From the NCBI GenBank assembly GCA_003024785.1, contig PUQB01000137.1, forward strand, positions 300,854-364,853: a stretch of 64,000 nucleotides of DNA, given 5' to 3'. This document shows positions 1 through 13,500 of this stretch, piece after piece. Under the pieces are notes generated by a model. It worked only from the letters and a program-made list of their open reading frames with translations, made no database searches and was not told the DNA's origin. Each line of letters opens with the position of its first letter. Position 1 is the first letter of the stretch. The stretch comes from Selaginella tamariscina (taxonomy: Eukaryota > Streptophyta > Lycopodiopsida > Selaginellales > Selaginellaceae). The translations under genes were made by a program, and so were the position numbers.

Positions 1-3000
1 GCAACCATTCAAATGGGATGCGCAATGCGAACAAGTTTCAATACGTTAAAGCAGGCATTAATGAAGGCTCCTATTTTAGCGAGTCCAAATTGGCAACAGG
101 AGTTTCATGTACAAGTGGATGCATCGTCATACGCTATTGGATGCATATTAACGCAAACCCAGAAGACGGGAAAGATCGACCATTATATTATGCAGTCGCG
201 GTTAGCACCTGCAGAAGAAAATTACACGACTACGGAAAAGGAGGCACTAGGAATGGTTTATGCAGCAAAGAAATTTCGCATTATTTACTGCAAACAAAGT
301 CAAGTTCATTGTCGATCATCAAGCTTTGACACATTTGTTAAGCAAGACTAAGCTCGAAGGAAGATTAGTACGTTGGTTTTTATTATTGCAGGAGTTCGAC
401 TTTCAAATCATTCACAAACCAGGCAAATTACACCAACAAGCAGATTTCTAAGTCGTATTACGAATGAAGAAGAAGGTGTTGGAGTGAATGATGAACTACC
501 AGATGCTAACTTATTTCAGATACAACAAGCAACAATCAAAACTAGAAATCACAAAGATATCTTCAAGATATTGAATACTTTTTAACTACTGGAACAGTAC
601 CAAATAAGTACGCAACAATGCAACAACGGAAACAACTCGTTACGATGTAAGCCATATTGCATGGTGTCAGGTATATTATATAAAAAGGGCAAAGATGAAG
701 TTTTAAGGAGATGTGTGCCAATGGAAGAAGTTCACCCGTATTACGAGAAGCTCATTCAGGGAAACATGTAGACATTTTGCAGAACGTTAACAGCATGAAA
801 AATTTACAGTCTGGATTATGGTGGCCTACGTTATTCAAGGATGCTATCGAATATTATCAAAAATGTTTGAAGTGCAACAACACCAACCAGCTCCCCACCA
901 TCAAGTTCAACCATTACATCCAACAGAACCATTAGCTCCATTTATGAAATGGGAATGGATTTTATGGGACCAATCAATCCTAAAAGCAGCAAGAGGAATC
1001 AGTATATATTGGTACTCACGGATTATGTTACTAAATGGGCAGAGCTATCGCATTACGGGATTGCCGTGCAACACATGTAGCTAAGTTTATCTACGAGAAT
1101 ATCGTAGTACGATTTGGCGCTCCAATGGAACTTATCAGTGACCAAGGAACTCATTTCGTCAACAATGTCATCAAAGTACTCTGCAACGAATATTTAGTAA
1201 AGCATTACACCTCTACTGCATATTATCCACAAGGAAATGGACAAGCAGAGGCTACTAACAAAATACTGAAGACCGTATTAACCAAGATAGTAAACACCAA
1301 TCGCAAAAACTGGGATGAAAAACTTCCATCGCATTATGGGCATACCGTACTACGTATAAAGTGGCGACAAAGTTTACTCCATTTCAACTTACATACGGAT
1401 TAGAAGCTATTACGCCTATAGAGTATATCATTCCATCATTGCGATGTCACTCGAATACGGCATTGGGGAAGCAGAGCAAGTTAAACAACGACTACTACAA
1501 CTGAAAAACTTGATGAGAAAGACAACAAGCATTTTTAATATACAAGCAATACAAACACGTATTAAGGCGTGGCACGATCGATTACGACGAGTACAACGAC
1601 GACCCATATTCCGAGTCAGAGAAATGGTATGGCATTATCAAGGGAATCTTCGACCTATTGGTCATAAATTCAAGTCCAAATGGTATGGACCATATATAAT
1701 TACCGACATACGAGATAACAACACCGTCACTCTGATGGACGCTACAACACGGGTTTTACTTACAACAAATACGAATCGCATACGGAAATATACATCTAAC
1801 AAGCCAGAGGAAGATCTCGACAATGATGGAGTACGAATGCACGATACGACGGACCCAGAAACATCTGCACTAAACAGTGGCTCGGAATACAATCAAAACC
1901 ATAAGTCGAGCAAGACATGGAAAAGCATGTGGCCACCTGGAGAGTGGAGTCAGTAGAATCTTCTCGAAACATCGACAGGATTACTCACACAAGCGAATGA
2001 CAGAATCCAAGAAATCGGCAAGTCCAAGGAATGCAAAATCCAATGATGAGATATTCCCTGCCAAATCTATCGAAAACCAAGGAATTCACACACCCAACCA
2101 ATTTGATATCGACACGTGGACGGCTGCACAGAAACTGACAAACCATAAATTCTCTATGTATAAGATAAGGGCTGACAGCATACATTAGGGTTTTGAATTC
2201 TTCTTCAGTTTCTTCCTCCTTCCCATCTTCAAGTCTTTCATCTTTTTCTTCCTTTATTTCATGGGTGCATATGGAATCCATGGATGAGTATGGATATGAC
2301 AAGTACTTCGGCAACAAGGGTCAATACGGCATCTCAATCTGAACCGGCGGTTTCAATTCCGCTTACGCTAGTCCTTATTGTCCGTCCGGCACCAACACTC
2401 ATCTCGGACATACGAGAATGGATCTAGAGGATGCAGCTGGACGATATTTCGAAACATTTGTACACAAACGATTGGATCAACAAGGTGAACACTTAGTCGA
2501 CCAGGCGATCAAGACATACATGCCGCAATACAAGGCTTTGCAACTACAGGGCAGTGCATTTGCGTTTACAAGTAAGCTTCATTCGAGATGTTTTTGAATT
2601 TCCAGATCCAGACATCTCCTATGATCCGATTCTGCAAGTCAACACATATGTCCATCATTACACCGATAATTTGGACAAGTTTTGCCAAGTTTGTGGACGA
2701 GGAGGATGACGACGATCGACTATTGCAGAGGAGACCTTTACCATGAGGAGACCAGAGGAGGATGCGGAACAGCCCACAACATCAACTCCAGTACCACACA
2801 CGGAGTGTGAGACACAGCACTACCAGATCCCAATCCGCCCACAGGACCGACTTCAACAACACACATGGAGTGTGGGGATTTTGCTCCATACAACAGTACG
2901 GGTCCTACCATAGTTTCGTCACCACCATCAGTTCAACATCAAACTACGGCAAGTACATCTTCTCATATCATACCCCCACAGGTAGTACCTTCAACACAGC

Positions 3001-4246
3001 AAGTACGGGAGTCAGCAGTACACAGTCAGGGCAAGAACCGGATTCAGCAGAATCGACACCTGGACAATCTGCCAAGAACAACATCTACGATAAAGAGCAG
3101 CACCAGCAACAGCCCTATTCATTAATACAACAGATGGGACATCACGCTTCGGATCGACAGGAGCGAGATATTTCGAGGAGTTCGAAGCGCACTCGTGATC
3201 AAACTGCTTCACCCGGACTACCACCGTAGGATCCACCACAGGATACGATACTTGAAGGTTAGCTTTCCCACCTTTGCAGTGTCATTGATTCTATTACACA
3301 GCAGGTAGCACTTCAACGAGCAGATGCTACTTTCAGTCAGCAACTTCATGACCGCTGTAATATGATCGACAAGCAGTTCTTGGAGTAGTTGAACATCATA
3401 CGCCGTTTATACGATCAAAACAAGGTACTCATGGACACTGTACACACATTAGTTGACCAAGTCTGTAATATCCATGAGAAGATGAGTGAGTTCAATCCGG
3501 CAGCTACTCCAACATCAGATGACGCAGACGAAGTACGTAAGTTACGCGAGGAGAACCTCAGGTTGAAGAAATTCGTCGCTTCTATGTGCAGAAGTGCGGG
3601 CACATCATAAGGTTGCATCGGGGCAATGCAACACTTTCAGTTTGGGGGGATGTTAGGATCATAGTTAGATATTGATAGAATTTCTTGTTATTTCATGGGC
3701 AATATAATGGGAAAATATCAAAAACAATATATATTGTGGAAAATCGAGAGTGGGAAGGATATATCGGAGTACAAGTTACTAACGCAATACGGATTATCAC
3801 CGCAATATGGTACCAGCGGAGTACAGCGTGTTTGGATAAGGATAAGAAGGAGTTACAGTAACTAAATGGATAAGGTTGAGAGGCAGTTATGATAACTGCT
3901 AGTATGGGACCTAGAGTACGGGTATAAATAGACTAGATTAGGACTAGAAGGGCATCCGAGTATACTGTTATTTGTATCATGTGCCGTGTGCGGACATAAT
4001 ATAAGTTTCCTTTCTCTCTCAATATGTCTAACTCTTACTCGTATTTCTGTGTAGATAATGATCTTCTTTCCAGTACTGTGACGGGATCCATAGTACTGCT
4101 GCCTGCTATACACCTTGCCATCCTTACCCTTTTCCCGACCTTCTGATATCTAATCTCTCCTTTATCTTATTCCGGCAGACCCTTAATACGGGTTTGTTGT
4201 AGGTAATCTTACCAATGTGGGGTGGGTAAGATTTTATGATTCAACA
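1..4246 (+). mobile_element. Ty3/gypsy retrotransposon fossil, 3' half
   Basis: The window opens inside pol. An RNase H segment (about 1-450, with VDASSYAIG) is followed by an integrase zinc-binding region near 870, the integrase core near 1100-1260 (ISDQGTHFVNN) and an integrase C-terminal domain near 1620-1800. A further 1.5 kb (about 2000-3640) holds extra weak coding segments, ending in a short coiled-coil-like protein. Athila- and Tat-type plant gypsy elements also carry extra sequence after integrase, so that placement is plausible but unproven. A purine-rich tract at 3642-3650 precedes the probable 3' LTR. The copy is broken by many lesions (roughly ten or more) and looks old. The 5' half and 5' LTR lie outside the window. 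Confidence 0.85.
3651..4246 (+). repeat. Probable 3' LTR of the gypsy fossil
   Basis: It starts with TGTTAGGATC directly after a G-rich polypurine tract. It contains a TATA-like motif (GGTATAAATAG, near 3920) and ends near TTCAACA, giving a short TGTT/AACA inverted terminus. Without the 5' LTR in view, the right boundary is a guess. Confidence 0.5.
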
Positions 4247-5015
4247 CCACACTATTTGTTGCAAACAAACACTCACAATAACTGGAAAAAAATAAAAAAT
4301 TAAGACTTGACTTACATGCTGGAGTATTCTGCAATGCCTGTTGTAGTGGACCCCTAGCATCAATCGTCATTTCCTCAAACTCCCCACTATCTTTGTACAT
4401 GTACATGAAGTTGACTTGTTGTCAGTTCTCATCATCTCGATATGTGGTGCCAAAAGACTGCCACTTGTTGTTTGCATATAGTTGGTTTTCCATTGTCTGC
4501 ATGGAAAGCATAAGTTTTATAAACATATCACATGTAATATATTCTCTAGTGTCGAGTGGAATAGCTGGAGAATGATTGAAGAGAAGATGCACCAAACAAA
4601 TTTGTTGGTACAAATGCAACTTTCTTAGCCAACCACACAAGTGTTGTTGGGCCTTCATCTTGTACTCATTCCAGGAAAACAATGTCATGTGGTGTGTTTG
4701 TCCTAGAAGATGCACACACTACCATTCCTACATCCTGCATTTGCACTAAAAACGTTCTAAGAAAATAGATGGTTGATTCATTGCTAATAGTACCACGCAT
4801 TCCCCTTTAGATATTGGTATTCTTTTGTCCATGCTATAGGCTTGCCATGAAAATCCCTTGGTATTTCCCCATTGTAATAAGGAAATCGATGATAACAAAC
4901 TCAAATGTAAGTTATCTTGGTGGTTCTCATCATACCAAATGAGGTTTAAGTAGCCTAACGAAAACCTCCTTGGATATATAATGCTTGAAAAATCTGCCTT
5001 GGATGTTGCTTGCAA
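4209..5015 (-). pseudogene. Unrecognised minus-strand exon-like sequence
   Basis: Minus-strand reading gives stretches such as MENQLYANNKWQSFGTTYR and EEMTIDARGPLQQALQNTPA. The second is followed by a good splice donor (GTAAGT) near 4313. I recognise no family. The frames shift several times between 4300 and 5015, so this is either a decayed gene or exons of a gene I cannot assemble. It lies just beyond the right end of the gypsy fossil. Confidence 0.25.
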
Positions 5016-6480
5016 TCTACTGTACCTTGCTATTGGTAAAACAAACCACCTTGATTTTTCTTTTAGGTTTGAGGATCCCCTCTAGGTCTATTTGACTAGG
5101 ACCAAGAGTTTCTAAGTATGCAACATATCCCTTACTTAAACAAGTATGTTGCAAAATAAAAACAATAAAAAATTAAGCATACATACTCTTATTCTTGGCT
5201 CTTGTAGTAATAAATCCCAAAAAATTTGATATCTCTTTCTAGAGATATTCAAAAGCAATAGCAAATAGAAACGTGCATACTAATAAACGATTGTTCATGC
5301 ATAAATTGCTTTCCTTGTTGTTGATAAGGATAATCAAATGTGTTTTGCTTGTTATATAAAAATTTATCTTATAACACATTGATGAAAAAAACAATGGCAT
5401 ACCTAGGTGCCACTGAAAAATTAAATAATGAAGTAACTCCATCGTTGACCAGGGAAAAACTCAATGAATTACAGCCCCATAATAAAAACAAATAAAAACA
5501 AAATAAATTAATGTCATACAAGTGTTATACGTACCTAACAAATGATTCTCATGCATCCATCAATTACAATCAAAACTTATTAAAACAAAGAATTAAATGT
5601 ATTTCATTTACACATTTGAATTCAATGCATATGCATTGCATAAGTATTATGTATTAACTCATGGAAACATGACAATAATTAAAAAGAATACATGCCACAG
5701 TGTAAAATACATTTTAATTTTTTGGTGGTCGACCCTATAGATTGAACGGCATAGCATGTTAGATGAAATCATTTTTGTTATGTTAAATGACTAATCACAA
5801 TTAAATATACTTAAACTAGTATATATGTGATGTACTATAGAACACACATAATGTATGTAATACATGTGTGAGAATCACTATTTCATTAACTTTTAAACAT
5901 TTCACATATAAATATTTATTATAAATGTTTCAAAATTTTGAATTATAGTATTAAATACAATTTGTATATAAATTTAAATTTAAAAATATAAAAACAATGT
6001 TAGCAAATGGAATGTGTGTGTGTGTATATATATATATATACACATGACCTTAACATTAAAAATAATCTTTAAAAAATAAATAAATATGATAAATATATTT
6101 TAAAAATCTAAAAAACATTTTATGATTTAAGTAATGTATTAAATTAATATAGAGAACAATATATTAATCTTCTCACTTAAATAAATATTATTTTGTATTT
6201 ATTATATATATCAAATTCCATTGAAAATGTGAAATATATCAACTTTAGGTGTGTGCAATTTATATTCCTTCGTGCACAAGCAACCTAAGTCATTTCTCAG
6301 CCGTCGGATACAATGTAGAAAATGAGAAAAAACACGTGGCTTCATCGATTTAGAGACCTTCACTATCTGGCGGCGACGGAAGAACCTACTAAGCTTTTTC
6401 TCTTACCGCCTTAAGTGGCCAATACATAGCTTATTGTCACTCTCATACCGACAAACCCAGGTTCTATTTTCCCTTCTCTA
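5016..6480. other. AT-rich intergenic DNA
   Basis: Very AT-rich, with a (TG)n(TA)n microsatellite at about 6012-6042. Base composition becomes more balanced from about 6250, just upstream of the next coding segment. No gene or RNA was recognised. Confidence 0.6.
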
Positions 6481-6495
6481 ATCTATACTCCTGTT

Positions 6496-7177
6496 GTGGT
6501 AGATAGATCCGAGGCAGAAGTCTGTTGTGTGAGAGATTCTCATGATGGCCAAACAACAGAAGGAGCCGATTGTCCGCCCCTGAAGCGTGTCCGTCCGGAT
6601 CCAAATGCTCTAGAGGCACAGTCACAGAAAGGGAAATCAAAAAGAAGAGCGCTATCGGACCATAGGAGTTATTCAGAGGATCTAAGCTATCTGCACATAC
6701 TCAATGAGGACCTGGGCATGGGTTCTAGTTCTACACAATCGGTGTGAGGTTTGTACGGCGGCCACGGAGCAAGCCCAATTACTGTGGAGTGAGGCAGCAA
6801 AAATGGAGGAAATGTAGATATACGACTCTAGACAAGAAGCAACGCCATATGCAATGGAGCAAAATGTAGAGTCCGAGGTGAACCAGACTTCAGAACTTGT
6901 GCCAAATTTGGAGACCGAGCAGGAGAACCAGGCTTCGGAACTTGTGCCAAATTTGGAGACCGATATTGAGTCTGAACAGGAGTGTGAGTTGCTTAAGTGC
7001 AGGACGAACTTTGGATTGGAAGATGACAGAGAACCTCACATTGAGATGTTGAAAGAGAATGACCCATTCTGGGATATATTGGATCATGTCCCTGTTGATT
7101 TGGAGGAGGCTTGCATTCGAGGAGATGAGACTCAGATCAAGTGGAACTCGGACTACTTGGAGGATACGGTATATTAG
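6496..7177 (+). CDS. Unrecognised acidic protein, 3' exons
   Basis: Two open segments are visible, at 6496-6747 and 6854-7177. The first has a basic nuclear-signal-like stretch (KGKSKRR). The second contains an exact internal repeat of SELVPNLET separated by a few acidic residues, then a hydrophobic/aromatic acidic patch (NDPFWDILDHVPVDLEE) before a stop near 7177. The patch weakly recalls AHA activator motifs of class A heat-shock factors, but no DNA-binding domain is visible, so I do not name it. A plausible 3' splice site (GTGGTAG) lies just before 6501, so the first segment may be an internal exon. The way the two segments join is unresolved. Composition differs clearly from the AT-rich flanks, which supports real coding sequence. 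Confidence 0.4.
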
Positions 7178-7415
7178 AAAAGGACCAATTTTGTGTTAAC
7201 GCCCTAAATAACTTACGGTCCTTTCTTCGTTGTCATTATTGAATCTTTCAAAATGGATGTTTTGCTAATCTTCTCACTCATTAACAATTTTTAAATAAAT
7301 TTGATGTTAAATTATGAAAACGATCGACTTCTATAAACTGAACGCCTTTTGTGTGTGAAGTTACAATGAAACCGTAGATTTTAATTTTTTATTTAAATAT
7401 ATACAAGATATCTAC

Positions 7416-7885
7416 TCAAGCTCCCGGAGCTGCTTCTTGTACTTTTGCTCCAGCATGTGCCCCGTACTCCCGCCCCTTCTCACCAGCCTGCTGAACAGAT
7501 CCCAGCAGTCTGTGCGAGGCTGCATCAAGCCTGTCGGATCCAACGGGGTGGCGTCCCTTGAAATAGTTGTACACCCATGACACGAAGGAAAGGAACATAA
7601 ACACTCCCCGATGGTGAGAGAGATGCCAGACACGGCCAAGAATGCAACAATCCCAAGTGGGACTAGCACAGGACTGAAAAACAGGAAAACGGGGACTCCA
7701 ATGACTAGTGTGAGAACGATTCCGCCGATTGTTAGCGCTCCAGCGGTGACAAGAGCGACCAAGAGGGCAATTAAGCCCAAAACTTGCTTAGCGTTTGGGA
7801 TCTCTTTCCCTGCGCTCTGTCCATGATTGCTCTGGATGAATGGATCATACAAAGGGATTATAACACGAACATTGCCTTTGTGCAT
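7416..7885 (-). pseudogene. Oleosin with one frameshift
   Basis: Oleosins coat oil bodies through a long hydrophobic hairpin. Starting at 7885, a short polar N-terminus is followed by a hydrophobic stretch of about 70 residues containing the diagnostic proline knot (PVFLFFSPVLVP, fitting P-x5-S-P-x3-P). The C-terminal amphipathic part (SWVYNYFKGRHPVG, then a Gly/Ala/Lys-rich tail) lies in the next frame. The switch falls at a run of four G on the coding strand (7606-7609); one more G would make a single frame of about 156 residues, the normal oleosin length. It is therefore a gene with a sequence error or a very young pseudogene. No intron is needed. It lies 126 bp downstream of the CR fossil on the same strand. 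Confidence 0.85.
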
Positions 7886-8010
7886 GCATTATGCTGACCG
7901 TTCACTTCTCCGCCCAACACGTACTTATCTATATATTATATGTATGTACGATTTTGTTTGTAATATGTGGCTTCCAGAGCTGTATTAAGGATTATACGTA
8001 GGAAACGATT

Positions 8011-9699
8011 CTAGAGGTAAGTTGACACAGCACATCGCACAACTCTGTGACAGCAAACATGCTCTTTAGAAAGAGCGACCTTGATCGTCTTCCTCATGTC
8101 TTCTGTAGCGCGGTTTGAAAATTCTTCCAGAATTTCAAGTTTCGATTCCAAACGTTCCGGGATACCCAAAAGATAAGCGAAGGTAAGTCCCAGCAAGAGC
8201 CAGTCATCCCGACAGCAATAATCGCCACCTTCGTCTAGCAGAGGTGAGCGGAACATGGGTGTTCCGACGTCAACGGTCACGGACTCGTCCCAGTGAGCCG
8301 CACAATCGAAGTCGTTCAAAACTAGCCTCTGCCTCGCTGTCCCCTGGTCCATGACGATGAAGTTGTCCGTGTGAAACACTTTGTGTCCGTGCTATGCTTT
8401 CACTGCCAAAGACGCTTCCGTCCAACACTTAAGTACCTGGTTCGCACTTGAAACGTGCTTCTTAGCGAAATGAATGCCCACTCCCTCAAGCTCCACGAAT
8501 CTCAGCCCTCGCCCTGCTCCAACTACTCGACCATGTCGGTCATCTTCCGTTCAGATGAGTCACCCCAAAAGTGTGTGCGGATATCAAGTTCGACGTAGTC
8601 TCCTGAAGATACTTTGATCACGCTAGACATTCCTGCTGTTGTAAAGACGCACGACTTGGGCCCAGAAGCTAGCACCCTTGAAACTTCAACGCTACTTGGC
8701 TGTAGCAGTGAGGTGCCACAGTTCTGAAATACTTGACCAGTGAATGGAAGCCCTCAGGTGGACAGGCGGGAAGCAGCTCTTGAAAACTGGTATTCTGTAG
8801 GCGATCCGCCAAAGAATCGGGCAAATCCATGTCCTGTAGCACCTCTACCGACCATTTCCTGTTCAGCCCAAACTTGCCGTTTATCACGTCTACCGTGTTA
8901 ACCAAGTTCACTTCTGATAGCCCCGCCTCTGCAGTCATCTGGCTACTTCCCCTTTTAAAGCCAGGAGCATATTCTAGCAGCTCCAAACTCCCTAGATCAT
9001 TCACACCATTCTTCCTGATGTTAAACCTCAGAAAGAACACACACTGGACGCGAATAATCAAGGCAGTCAGGCAGCTGTAGTTTCCCACCCTGTTCTTGTT
9101 GTAGTTGAGCACGTAGCCAAGCAGCTGCCTCAGAGCGTCTGAATTTGTGGCAATTCCATCTGGGTCGTCTACAATGCCATGAGCCCATACATCCTTCACC
9201 TCTAAAGGTACAACGTCCTTGCCATCAAAGGTTACCTGGACATCCGGAATGTTAGTTTTGTTCTTGTCTTGACCAGTTATTTCAACCCGACAGCGGCTGC
9301 CTGAAGAATTGCCAAGGCATAAGGATAATACTAGACTAGACAGTTGGTGAAGCCCCAAAAAGATGCAGATACAACCATAACCAGTTAAGAGCTGCCGTGG
9401 CGTCCGACCAGTGAGCTCCAATAAACTCTTGCAAGTGAAGGCATCCCTGGAGAAATGAAGCCTTCAACTTCTTGGAAGGTCGCAATGGTGATGAGAAATA
9501 TGGCAAAGCAGAAATCGCACCTGCAAACACTGAAATTTACCCCAAATGCCACGCACACAAACAATACGCTACCTTCTCGAGGCAGATTGAGACGAGGTGA
9601 TCTCCAGGAAAGACCATATCGACTAACAGAAACCCCATCCGCTTCGAGGCCTCCAGGAAGCCCATACTTCTCAAGAACTTCGAAAATGCTCTTCACCAA
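8011..9699 (-). pseudogene. CR (Crinkler-like) nuclease-kinase fossil
   Basis: Read on the minus strand, the central part (about 9250-8950) has the PD-(D/E)xK nuclease pattern, with PDV followed by LEVKD and a downstream LRQLLGYVLNYN helix like that of CR effector nucleases. The later part (8011-8379) resembles a protein kinase C-lobe: HTDNFIV in the catalytic-loop position, NDFDCA in the DFG position, then GTPMFRSP. The nuclease-plus-kinase order matches a known architecture of Crinkler/RHS-type proteins, which occur in oomycetes, fungi and some early-branching plants. The copy is broken by several lesions and looks like a relic of a gene family that also has an intact member at 46.1-48.0 kb. 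Confidence 0.65.
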
Positions 9700-10411
9700 C
9701 TTGAATATATATTTAAAATCTGGTTAAATATTGTTATATATACACAGCCTACACAAATATGTTTCTCACTCGCTAAACAGTCACACACACGCACAGTGGG
9801 TATGCATGTGTCTATGTTCGTACACAAAGAAAACAGGAAGCAATTGTATATACACACACATATGCTACAGTTTGAGGCATGTACGGCAACATGATGATAA
9901 AACTTGAACGAATGTTGCTCGTATATGTCATGATCAAAATGGTCTAAGCAACTGTATTCACTTTCAAAGTCATTTTAACTGGTTGTAAGAACCCATTAGA
10001 AGATTAAATTGCTGTTGAATCTAAACAATAAAGCCTGTGCTGGACCTTCAGAAAGCCCGCAGCATCTTATCAAGTGATAACAGCATTGACAATGTAAGTT
10101 GAGTGTGTATGTTTTTATTTGTATATATGTATGTATCTGTATACACACGCAGAACAAACAGATTTTTAAGATTTCGTATTATCTCTACTCACAAGAAACA
10201 CGCATTTGTCTCTTTATACACACACACATACACAATCTTTTCTTTTTAGGTGATGTAACATAGGGACCTAATCAGCTTGCAAGCTCGATTGGAACTATTG
10301 CTGCTATTTGTACAACTGGAATTCCCTATGATGTCTTTGCTCCATTGTCTATATATTATTTAGTAAAATAGCATAATGTGTTGACGATGAAGCTCATTCA
10401 CTTGCTGATAC
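9700..10411. other. Intergenic DNA with CA/TA microsatellites
   Basis: Contains several (AC)n and TATATG-rich tracts near 9735-9860 and 10130-10240. No coding or RNA gene seen. Confidence 0.6.
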
Positions 10412-10536
10412 TGTTAAACAAGGATCAGGTCAACAGGCAATTAGGTGGTCCGCACTTGTGTGTGTATATTTATGAGTAATTAATATTTGTAAGTTGTTTT
10501 TCTTTGTCATATAATTCTTGTTCTCATATTTTATTA
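10412..10536 (+). repeat. Left LTR of the copia fossil
   Basis: About 125 bp, starting TGTTAA and ending just before the primer-binding site. It shares ATTTATGAGTAAT-like, TTGTTCTCATAT and terminal sequences with the right LTR, with clear divergence. Confidence 0.7.
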
Positions 10537-13500
10537 TGGTATCAAAGCTCAATTCTTTATATCGATTTCTCCATAGTGATCCTAGTGATAGCCACATTGC
10601 AGCCACAAGGTTTCTTGAGTTTAAGGCCACCTATGTTTGATGGCAAGGGCTTCGATGGGTGGAAGTAGCTCGTGGCATTGTGTTTGAGGGCAGAGGGCAT
10701 CTATGAGATCGTGGATGGAAGTGAGTCAGAGCCACCATTGTCGAATGCCACCCACAATCGAGATGAGAAGGTGGCAAAGTAGAACACTCTACTCATGTGG
10801 AAGCAGAAGGACAATCTCGTGGCATTGTGTTTGAGGGCAGAGGGCATCTATGAGATCGTGGATGGAAGTGAGTCAGAGCCACCGTTGTCGAATGCCACCC
10901 ACAATCGAGATGAGAAGGTGGCAAAGTAGAAGACTCTACTCATGTGGAAGCAGAAGGACAATCGTGCCTTGGCATGTATTGCCATCTCCTTGGTAGCAAG
11001 GCAGTGGGAGATGTACAAATCCAAACTTGGGGCATGGCAGCAAGCACCTTTAGGATCTTATCCATGCCAAACATGGAATAGATGGGTTCAAGTACACTGA
11101 TGGTGAAGATCTCAAAGCACACATTCTTAAGATGTAGTAGTCATTTCGTATGCTTGTAGATGCTAGAGATGAGTATAAGCTTTCCGATTCTTAGAAGAAA
11201 CTTAAGCTCTACAAGTCTATGCCAAAGCCACAGAACAACACAATTGAGATATTATTGACTAGAATGAAGAGTTTAGCTTGGGATGAGGTCACGAGTCATA
11301 TCAAGCAGCTTGAGCTAATGCATGAGAGGCAGCACGAGGTACCAAATCGAGTTTGGTATGCATGACACAAATAACAACTTTAACAACAGCCTCATGGGAA
11401 ACAATAACAATCACAATAATTGTAGTAGCAAGGCAATTGCAAAAGGCTGAAGAAGAACCAATATCAAAAGTGTTGGCAATTTGGACATTGGGCCTTCCAT
11501 TATCCTAACAAAGGCAAAGGCAAGGAGGTTAACATGGTGGAGGCTTCATTTGTACAAGAAAAAAAACTGATTGAAGAAGTTGTTCATGTAAGTGAATTTC
11601 ATGTAATCATGATTATTGATTCTACATGTACCTTAGTGATGATTAAGTACAAGTGATTGGTACACGATTGTTAAGAGGGACATGAAAAAGTGCAGTTAAG
11701 CTCAAATATGAAGATTCCAATCAAAGCAAGGGAAACTTTCAATCTACCGTTGGTCCAAGGAGTAGTACAGCAAATGCCCAAGGCATTGCATATGCCAAGC
11801 CTAAGGAAGAACTTGTTGTTAGTTGCAAGACTTGCTAATGCAAGTTTGATGTGATAAGAACAATTGCACCTTCTATAAGCAAGGAGCACAAGTAGCTAGA
11901 GAAGCCACAACTCAAGGAAATTTGTACGAGATGCAAGTTCCAACTAATTTTGAGGCTTTGCTCACTATCAAGAAGCTAAAGGAGAAGGCTCTATTGTGGC
12001 ACAAAAGGCTCGCTCACGTCAACTTTTGCATTCTATACAAGATGCACCATGAAAAGCTTGTGGAAGGTCTACAACAAATCCCCAAGTTAACTCATCATCT
12101 TTGTGAGTCATGTATGCTTGGAAAGCATACAAGAAGGTCATACACTATTGCAGGAACACATGAGATCTCCTGGAGTTGGTGCACTCAGATATATATGGAG
12201 TAATGGAGGTTAACATCAAAACCAATTCAAAGTACTTCATCACATTCATTGATGACTTTAGTAGGAGGTTGTCTATGTTTTTTCTTAAGAAGAATAGTCA
12301 AGTTTTGAAAGCTTTTGTCACGTACAAAATAAACAGAGAACTAGCTTGGACGTAGATCAAGAAGCTATGCGTTGATGAAGGTGGAAGTACATTAGCAACC
12401 TCCTCAAGGGCATTTATTGGGCAATATGGATTTTGCAATAACAGACCACATGCCCACCCCTAAGCAAATTAGAGTGGCTAAGCATAAGAGCAAGACCTCG
12501 TGTGAAGCAACCAAAAGTTTTCTCATGGAAGGACACATGAGCAAGAATCTTGAGAGGACACTATGCTATTGCAGTCCATGTACAAAACAGGTTGCCAACT
12601 GTAGCTATTCCAAATGCTACTTCAGATGAGGTATGGACTTGTAAGAAGTATGATGTCTCTCATCTTCATATTTTTGGTTGTGTTATGTATGTGCAAGCGC
12701 TAAGACAAAAATTTAATAATAAAAGCATCTGATGTTGTTTTGTGGGATATGTTGTGAACCAAAAGGCTTACAAGTGTTGGAACCCTAGTTTTGATGTCGT
12801 GTTTGATGAATCTTCTACTCTAGGGCATGAGCAAAACGATACCTTTATTAATAAAAAATATCTTACTAATAATCCCATTATCTTGCCAAGTGTTGTAGAT
12901 GCCCAATATGAGGACGGCATGGGATGGCACTATGCCCAAGGAGAGCAGCATGAAGTAGTTTGCAAGATACATTGGTGCAAGGGGAGAATCATAGTGATGT
13001 ACCAGATGTTGTGCAAGCCCAAGATGTGCCTCATGAAGTTGTGGAAGTTATTGTTAGGAATACTTAGTTTCCACGTACCTCAATTTTTACTATTGTAGAT
13101 GCAAAAGCATTGACTGAGGCCAATGTACAGAATTTAGGATAGAAAAATGTTATTGTTCAACATCAATGCCCATCTACCAAGCCATTTGAGCCACTTCTTT
13201 CTCATACTTGTGCTCCAAGCCAAAAGGTAATTAAGAATGCAACAACATGATTGTATGTTGACTTGGAAGACTATTATCTTGTAATAGGAGATGAGCCGAT
13301 GACAATTGAAGTTCCAAGAAAGAGATGTGAATTAAAGTTGATGAGTGAAAATCAAGTTTAGGATTTGTGGATCTTCCAACAAGATGCAATGTGGTGGATT
13401 GTAAATGGGAAGAAGTGATCTAATGGTATTTTGGACAAGTGTAAAGCCAGGTTGGTGGCTCAAGGGTTCACACAAAAGGTAGGCATCGACTACAACAAGA

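Noticed and set aside
6496-7177. Heat-shock factor C-terminus
   Set aside because: Only a weak AHA-like patch (NDPFWDILDHVP). No DNA-binding or oligomerisation domain was seen.
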